Source: Hippopus hippopus
Lineage: Eukaryota; Mollusca; Bivalvia; Cardiida; Cardiidae
Direction: 5' to 3'
DNA: 64,000 bases
NCBI GenBank assembly: GCA_946811185.2
Contig: OX328098.1
Span: 27,041,084 to 27,105,083, forward strand
A program made the translations under genes and the position numbers. Below the pieces are notes generated by a model. The model had not been told where the DNA came from. It did not search any database and was given only the letters and a program-made list of their open reading frames with translations. Positions 57,130 through 64,000 of the stretch are shown here, one piece after another. Within the stretch, counting starts at the first letter, position 1. Every line of letters begins with the position of its first letter.

Positions 57130-57480
57130 AAAATGCTGATAAGTAGCATAAATTCAGTTCATGTACGAGCATAAATTGAGACCCTTTAGACTCAATTCAG
57201 CAAAATAAACAGACTTAATTCTGTTAACAGACATAAGACCATTATTTGGCCTAGTTGAGTTTGGAATGTTGTGTCAGCTCAGGATTGGAGAACATTACTG
57301 AAGTCTGTTTATGTATGTGAAATGCATCTCAAATAAAGAATTCAACTTAAATCAGAACTCAGAAAAAAAGTCTGTAAGAGGATTTGAGCAAAAATTAGAG
57401 ACCTAAGTTTTTGAATAAAATTGGACCCAAGAGTCATGAATCAAAGTGCTAGCCTGACCAGAATTCTTTTCAAGAACTTA
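57130..57480. other. Unique stretch, nothing recognised
   Basis: Lies between two worn family T fragments (57055-57150 and 57485-57665). No coding signal. Confidence 0.4.
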
Positions 57481-57875
57481 TTAACCGTTTACCTTTACAA
57501 ACTCTAGAACGGACAAAATATGTGGTAACCAGCATTTTCCCTTTTTCCCTTGATGTTTGCCACCCTTTTTAAGGCAAATTCCAGCATTAGAGCCAAATTA
57601 ACTTTGTTTTCTGCTGATACTTCAGATTTGTAAAAGTTCAGATTTTGACCTTTGGTAATGAGTTAATGAAACATGGGCCTACAGTGACAACATTTTTAAT
57701 AAGTACATGTGTACCAACAACATAAGCTGTAGCAAGATAATACTGCTGTTGAACCATTACAATACTTTTTTTTTACCTGATGAGGAAGGGAAAAATTACC
57801 TGATTGTTAATACATTATAAGTCATTAGGTAGACAGGTTATCATAAATGTACCTGATAATCCCATCAGGCTTTTG

Positions 57876-58100
57876 TTAACCCTTTACCACACAAATCTTA
57901 GACTTGTTCAAAGTGAAAGTATTTGCAGAAGACAATTTAAATGTGGTTTAAATAATGAGTCTGCCCTTGAATGAGTGGAAAACATTGTGGGAAAAGGATA
58001 AAATGCTGGTTACCATCATTTTCTCCTTTTCCCACAATGTTTTTCAAAAGGCTTCTACCTCAGGGTCATTAAAACTGGGGACTGTGTGGTAAAGGGTTAA
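57876..58100 (-). mobile_element. Family T copy
   Basis: TTAA at both ends, 225 bp. Confidence 0.87.
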
Positions 58101-58108
58101 ACCTTCCC

Positions 58109-58240
58109 TTGTTCACCTCAGTGTGGAAAATGGCCAACCCATCATGTCTCTTGTTGGGAGATCCACAGTATTTTGCCTGGGAAATCAGGGATGCATTTTA
58201 TCAACTAATATTTTTTTGTATGATAATCAGTATGCCGTTT
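58109..58240 (+). CDS. Weak candidate internal exon, unassigned
   Basis: Follows an acceptor-like tract (ccttgttcacctcag) directly after a family T copy. Two frames stay open; one reads VENGQPIMSLVGRSTVFCLG and continues to a TGA at about 58259. No convincing donor is visible and the family is not recognised. It could equally be a decayed transposon fragment. Confidence 0.18.
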
Positions 58241-58344
58241 TATCATGGACATGTTATTGATACTACATCATGTGTAGTGTATGTGCAGGAATTGCACCCA
58301 CAAGAAGATTATGAGGTTTTTGCTTATTGTGCAGTAAGTTTAGT

Positions 58345-58981
58345 TAATCCTGTACCAAACAGTCCCAAGTTTTGACGACCTGGAGGAACAAGGCTTTGGA
58401 AAACATTGTTGGAAAAGGAGAAAATGCTGGTAACCAGCATTTTCTCCTTTTCCCACAATGTTTTCTAACCTATGAAACATGAATCCTGAACTTTGAGCAA
58501 CATTTGTTTTATCTTCTACAAATGCTTTCTATTTGGAAAAGAGCGAAACAGGCTGAAGTTTAGTGGTGCAACAATATCAGTGGATAAGGATTTTCATAAC
58601 TATATCCAAAATGTACCTCAGGTACCTGTCTGGAGAATGAACTTGATACTGCCATATAGACTAACATTGTGGGAAAAGGAGAAAATGTTGTTTAACAGCA
58701 TTTTCTCCTTTTTATGTGATGCTTTTACAAGCCTTCATTCATTGAGGGTCTTTAACTCTTTATCACGTGATGAAATTTTGGAATTGTCCAAATTGGAAGC
58801 ATTTGCAGACAACAAAATAAATGGGACTCAATAATTGAAATTTGCTTTTGATAGGGTAGAAAACATTGTGGCAAAATGAGAAAATGCTGGTCATCAGCAT
58901 TTTCTCCTTTTCCCACAATGTTTTCAAAAGTCTTTTTCTTTACGATTCCTGAAACACGGGTTTGTATGGGAAAGGGTTTAA
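58345..58981. mobile_element. Family T copies, interrupted plus copy and minus copy 58752-58981
   Basis: 58345-58535 is a plus copy missing its right terminus; 58665-58745 is another hairpin fragment; 58752-58981 is a complete minus copy (230 bp). Confidence 0.8.
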
Positions 58982-59262
58982 CTGCAGAATAGTTTGGTAG
59001 AGGATTCATGCTGTTTTGTCTTTGGTTTTTCTGTGCACATATTGATTTTAGAAGTATACATTTTACATTGCTTTTATACTGTTTTGAGTTACCGGTACTC
59101 GCTCAAGTGCTATTGATGTAGGGTGTTTTTAAGCTGCTTTCCACATTATTTCAGTCCTATCACCAATTCAGAGTGTCCCGAGTTAGCTCATTCATATTCA
59201 AGAATGTCCTGGGTTTCTGTATTATGTTGCCAAAAGATATCCAGTGCCCATGCTCATAAAAC

Positions 59263-59585
59263 TTGAGCCGAGCCTCGGTAGCTCAGTTGCTAGCATGCAG
59301 GACTTGAGAACAGGGGGTTGTGGGTTTGATCCCTGGCTCGGCAAATTTCTTTCCTAGGATTGATGATAGTAATTGCGACAGGATTCATTCCTCTCCCACC
59401 ACTGACCATTGTCTCGACAATGGTTATGTGGGAAAGCAGCCAGTGGCTTGGAAAGAAAATTGTGCAGAGTACTGGTTAAAGAAACTCCAGGAAAGCATGG
59501 ATATATAGGAGCACTGGCCGCCATGGTATAACTGAAATAATGTTGAAAGTGGCATTAAACGCCATACAATCAATCATTTAATCTA
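59263..59585 (+). mobile_element. tRNA-derived SINE with 9 bp target duplication
   Basis: Target repeat TCATAAAAC at 59254-59262 and 59586-59594. Body and tail match the copy at 52088. Confidence 0.9.
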
Positions 59586-59849
59586 TCATAAAACATAGGT
59601 CCATGCTAAACAGAGTTTGTGCTCAAACTTAATTGTCTCTGTTATCCTCAAGACTTTATAAAAATTTAGATTGAAACCTTTGATTCAATAGGCAGAGATA
59701 TAGAAAAGCTGTAAAGTTCAGAAGTTACTCCATCAAAGTTTATCAAACCAGATTCATACAACTTCGAATTTCATGCTCATCTGAGTTGAGCATGAAAATA
59801 GTTTAATATGCATCAACTGTCTCCATACCATAGACAACATCAGAAGCTT

Positions 59850-60025
59850 TTGTGGACAGTGCAGATCAAGATCAGACTGTAAAGAAAGTGCAGTCTGATC
59901 TCTGATCTACTCTGTCCACTGCTTTATTCTAGATTATGAACCAACTGGCTCTTGATTGTGTAGCCAAACTATATTTGTAGCTTCTCAGAAAATGCAATTT
60001 ATTTTTTCAGTAGTGAAAGAGTTAA
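59850..60025. mobile_element. Family G copy, diverged
   Basis: Hairpin at 59855-59920 and a worn right end (gaaagagttaa). Further family G hairpin remnants: 1310-1350, 3960-4020, 35380-35425, 46290-46370 and 63310-63370. Confidence 0.7.
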
Positions 60026-60229
60026 CACAGGCTACAAAAAAACCTATAGCCTCAAATGACCCAAAATGCTAAATATAAGTTTTATACAGGAGAAAGATGA
60101 AAAGTGTTTTTTATTTGAGAGCAAAGCATAGCCCCAGTTCCTTTCGCAAACATTGTAGATCTAGATCAGATGTATCAGGTGTATAGAAAGTTGTAGCATG
60201 TAAAGAATATGCATGTTCTTGATTTTTTT

Positions 60230-61545
60230 ATGCCCCCCTTCAACGAAGTTGGGGTATATTGCTTTGCTAATGTCGGTCCGTCGGTCCGTTGGTAGACCTT
60301 ACCTTGTCCGGATGATAACTAGACACAGAATTGACCTAGGTTCGTCAAATTTGGCACAGACATGCGTCTCGGAGTGTAGATGATCCCTATTGATTTTGAG
60401 GTCAATCGGTTAAAGGTCAAGGTCACAGTGACATGTTGATATATAGACCAAACCTTGTCCGGATGATAACTAGACACAAAATTGACTTAGGTTCGTCAAA
60501 TATGGCACAGACATTCGTCTCGGAGTGTAGATGATCCCTATTGATTTTGAGGTCAATTGGTCAAAGGTCAAGGTCACAGTGACCGTCAACATGTTGATAT
60601 ATAGACCAAACCTTGTCCGGATGATAACTAGACACAGGATTGACCTAGGTTCGTCAAATTTTGCACAGACATTTGTCTCGGAGTGTAGATGATCCCTATT
60701 GATTTTGAGGTCAATCGGTCAAAGGTCAAGGTCACAGTGACCATCAACATGTTGATATATAGACCAAACCTTGTCCGGATGATAACTAGACACAGAATTG
60801 ACCTAGGTTCATCAAATTTGGCACAGACATGCGTCTTGGAGTGTAGGTGATCCCTATTGATTTTGAGGTCAATCGGTCAAAGGTCAAGGTCACGGTGACC
60901 GTCAACATGTTGATATATAGACCAAACATTGTCCGGATGATAACTAGACACAGAATTGACCTAGGTTCGTCAAATTTGGCACAGACATGCGTCTTGGAGT
61001 GTAGATGATCTCTATTGATTTTGAGGTCAATCGGTCAAAGGTCAAGGTCACAGTGACCGTCAACATGTTGATATATAGACCAAACCTTGTCCGGATGATA
61101 ACTAGACACAGAATTGACTTAGGTTCGTCAAATGTGGCACAGACATTTGTCTTGGAGTGCAGATGATCCCTATCGATTTTTAGATTAATCCATCAAAGGT
61201 CAAGGTCACAGTGGCCTTCAACTTAATGATATATAGACCAAACCTTGTCAAGATGATAACTAGACACAGAATTGAAATAGGTTCTTCAAATTCTGTACAG
61301 ATATTCATCTCGGAGTGTAAATGATCCCTATCGATTTCGAGATTAATCCATCAAAGGTCAAGGTCACAGTGGCCTTCAACTTAATGATATATAGACCAAA
61401 CCTTGTCAAGATGATAACTACACACAGAATTGACCTAGGTCCTTCAAATTCTCTACAGATATTCATCTTGGAGTGTAAATGATCCCTATCGATTTTAAGG
61501 TTAATCTGTGAAAGTTCAAGGTCACAGTGACCACCAGATGACTCA
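60230..61545. repeat. Tandem array of eight ~158 bp units
   Basis: Unit starts (accttgtccggatgataa) at 60301, 60452, 60610, 60768, 60926, 61084, 61242 and 61400, so the spacing is 158 bp except the first. Head atgccccccttcaacgaag. The last two units differ most (tcaagatgataac). The layout resembles bivalve elements with a tandem core. Confidence 0.92.
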
Positions 61546-61999
61546 GAGCCCGCACTGCCGTTCGCCACTTGAGCCATTTGCTCAAAAAAAATTAAAGTGT
61601 CTCAAAAATCATCATATGTGGCTCAACTTGTGGCTCCAACATTTTATTCGCGTATTATCGGGGACGTAGTAAGCATTGAAGTCGACTAGGAAAAAGCGGA
61701 AGTCGAACGCGTGTGCAGAAAAGAAAATCGATAACCCAGTCTGTGTATCGGCGACTGTTTACAATCTTGTATGTGTACACACGGCAGTGTGTATAATTAT
61801 GCGAACTGTTGACAGATTATCACGTTTAACAATTGAAGTGGGCTATAAATCAAAAAGATGACATCGATATTTCCCAATCAATTCTTTTGATATCAGTTTA
61901 TGAACTGTGCCACTTCCTGTATCAATGTGGCAGTAGGGGGGCGTGACTGTTTTACAAACAGACATCTTGTTTTTTTTTCAAGGTGTTACAGTGTGTCTC

Positions 62000-62290
62000 T
62001 GTCTTTCTTAAACCATTTACCAAACAATCCAGTGTTTCTCTGTCTTTCTTAAACCATTTACCAAACAATCCAGTGTGTCTATGTCTTTCTTAAACTATTT
62101 ACCAAACAATCCAGTGTTTCTATGACTCCGAGGGAGGCTGTACAAAACATTCTGGGAAATAGATAAAAGACCTTTTTCTAGCATTTTCTAGTTCTACCAC
62201 TATCTTTACACTGCACCGTCAGAGACCTTTGGTTAATTTGTACCACTTTTAATTGACGTCTGCATATGCTCTCAATTTGGAAAAAAAAAT
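62000..62290 (+). mobile_element. Family T copy with a triplicated left end
   Basis: A 41 bp unit containing taaaccatttaccaaacaat is present three times (starts 62000, 62041, 62082) before a worn body. Confidence 0.75.
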
Positions 62291-62414
62291 TACATGACAA
62301 AAGTTTTATCGATGCATCATAAAATGTACACATTTTCTACTTGAAAGTGATATTTTTGATGATAATTTGATACATTGTGGTCGTATAAGGTAACCCTAAA
62401 ATGGTTCAATGCTT

Positions 62415-62627
62415 TTAACCCTTAGAGTACTATATAATCCTCATGCACAATTTTCTTCTGGAAATAAAACTCAAGTTAATGGAAGGAAAAAGTTGTTCTT
62501 GTCTAGAATACCTCTGCAAAGCATACAGTGTAGATCAAAGACCAGACTGCATATTCTGTGCAGTCTTATCTTGATCTACATTAGCCACAAAGGCAACTAT
62601 AGTTGTGAAAGGCGCTTTAAAGGTTAA
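62415..62627 (+). mobile_element. Family G copy
   Basis: TTAA to TTAA, 213 bp. Confidence 0.85.
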
Positions 62628-62689
62628 GATGCACCCAGGTACATCTAAGGTAGAGAGCATTAAAATTTTAACTAGTTACATTACAAAGC

Positions 62690-63695
62690 AAACTGTAATT
62701 TACAACCCTGTGCAAGAGAACTTTTGAAAACATTATGGGATGAGGAGAAAATGCTGGTTTCCAGCATTTTCTCCTTGTCCATAATGCTTTCTAACCTTTT
62801 TCGAGTCAAATTTGATTTTTGTCTACAAATGCTTTGATTGTGGATGAGTCTGAGTTTTGTTGTTCAGTAAAGTGTGTAGATGCACCCATGTACAGATAGA
62901 ATATAACTAGTTATGAAACAATCCATGTGTTAATGATCCTGAGCGAGAGTACTTTTGAAAACATTGTGGGATAAGGAGAAAATGATGGTCACGTACAGGT
63001 CTTCGTACAGTGTTTTCCAATCTTTTCAAGACAATCTCATTATTTGAAACACGTTTTAACCCCTTTCTAAACATTTCCATGTTTTAACAACCCTGATGAA
63101 GACTGCTTTTGAAAACATCGTGGGAAAAGAAGAAAATGCTGGTAATCAGCATTGTCTTGTTTTCCCCCAATGTTTTCTTCCCAGAAAGAGACAGATTTAT
63201 CATTTACAATACATTTAATTTGTGGCCTTTAAACACTTTTGATTTGGACCAGTCTATAATTTTGTGGTTCGGTAAACAGTTGAACCAAGATTTAACTGCT
63301 TAAATGCAGATAGGGTAGATCAAGATAAGACTGCACAGTACCTGTAGCCTTATCTTGGATCTACACTTTCTGCTTCTTTGCCAGATATTTTTACAGAAAG
63401 AGTTTTGAAATTGCCATTTCTGTGCCTATAGTAGTTCTGACTGAGAAAGTGTGTTTCATTTATAAAGCTCTACAGGGGTTAACTACACAATGCTGACTTT
63501 TGACGACCTTGACAAACAGGACTTTTGAAAACATTGTGGGAAAAGGAGAAAATGTGAGCATTTTCTCCTTTTCTCACAATGTTTTCTACCCCATCAAAGA
63601 CATCTTCCACAATTTTAGCAACATTAAAATTTGTGTCTGCTTATGCTTTGGATTCGGACGGGTCTAAATTTTGTTGTGTGGTAAAGGGGTAAAAC
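62690..63695 (+). mobile_element. Run of four family T copies
   Basis: About 62690-62875, 62915-63035 (truncated), 63056-63283 and 63479-63692. The last has a shortened loop. Confidence 0.78.
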
Positions 63696-64000
63696 CCCTC
63701 ACACTTTGGCGAAACATTACACCGTAAAGATTAGACCACTTTTCACTTCATTTTAACACCATTTTATTTCAGTCCTCTTTACTACCAGTATCTTGCTGCG
63801 AATTATCAAAATTACCTAAATTTAGGTAGATCTATGTTTTAATTTGTTAGAATGATGCATGGCTGTTACCAACTTCAAATAAAATATATTCATGCATGTA
63901 CATGGAAAGACGTCTGTTTTGCTATGAAATAATGGCTCCAACAGTTTCCCCTGGAATGATTACTTCTTCTATGAGAAACAAAAAAATCTTTATGACACAT

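Noticed and set aside
60301..61540. CRISPR-like regular repeats
   Set aside because: Units are contiguous 158 bp tandem repeats without spacers, in a eukaryotic genome.
61305..61577. 90-codon minus-strand ORF
   Set aside because: Derived from the 158 bp array (repeated KSIGIIYTPR-like phrase).

Overview
The window is nuclear DNA from an animal, most likely a heterodont bivalve mollusc. It is AT-rich and intron-bearing, with no operons or ribosome binding sites. The dispersed repeats (AGCTCACCTGAGC-headed elements, gtccgtccgt tracts, arrays of 145-160 bp units, tRNA-derived SINEs ending in CAATCAATC) are typical of bivalve genomes. The species is not determined; the placement rests on repeat style and one conserved gene.

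One gene can be assembled exon by exon: an HMG20A-like HMG-box chromatin protein on the minus strand. Nine coding exons between 41532 and 31474 join in phase into 336 codons plus a stop. In order they give an acidic N-terminus, a basic stretch, an HMG box, a linker, a coiled coil and a conserved C-terminal block. A 5' untranslated exon probably lies near 46.1-46.2 kb. About 1.6 kb further right, two ETS-type motifs, an E-box and a splice donor (47.77-47.91 kb) suggest the start of a plus-strand gene, so the interval may be a divergent promoter. Two other possible exons (18384-18514 and 58109-58240, plus strand) are weak and unassigned.

Almost everything else is repeats. The dominant one, called family T here, is a ~228 bp element bounded by TTAA. 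It has short terminal inverted repeats and a central near-perfect hairpin of ~66 bp. I count about 50 or more whole or partial copies, scattered through both intergenic DNA and the HMG20A introns. A second TTAA family (family G, ~213 bp) shares the outer TTAACCCTTTA but has a different hairpin. Other elements: tRNA-derived SINEs (24.4, 27.9, 34.6, 52.1, 59.3 kb), a pogo/Tigger-like element (37.6-38.5 kb), two hAT-like copies (43.9 and 50.0 kb), several palindromic MITEs, and AGCTCACCTGAGC elements (6.4-8.7, 12.3-14.7, 20.7-21.5, 28.5-29.1 kb), many of which carry perfect RFX-type X-box palindromes. There are tandem arrays at 1.9-2.85 kb, 9.8 kb and 60.3-61.5 kb.

Layout: 0-30 kb is intergenic or deep-intronic repeats; 31-46 kb is HMG20A with repeat-filled introns; 46-48 kb is a promoter-like interval; 48-64 kb is repeats again. 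The most notable points are a tandem duplication of the HMG20A terminal exon's 3' part, a SINE ending 14 nt from an HMG20A splice acceptor, and repeated tail-to-tail pairs of family T that share a single TTAA.
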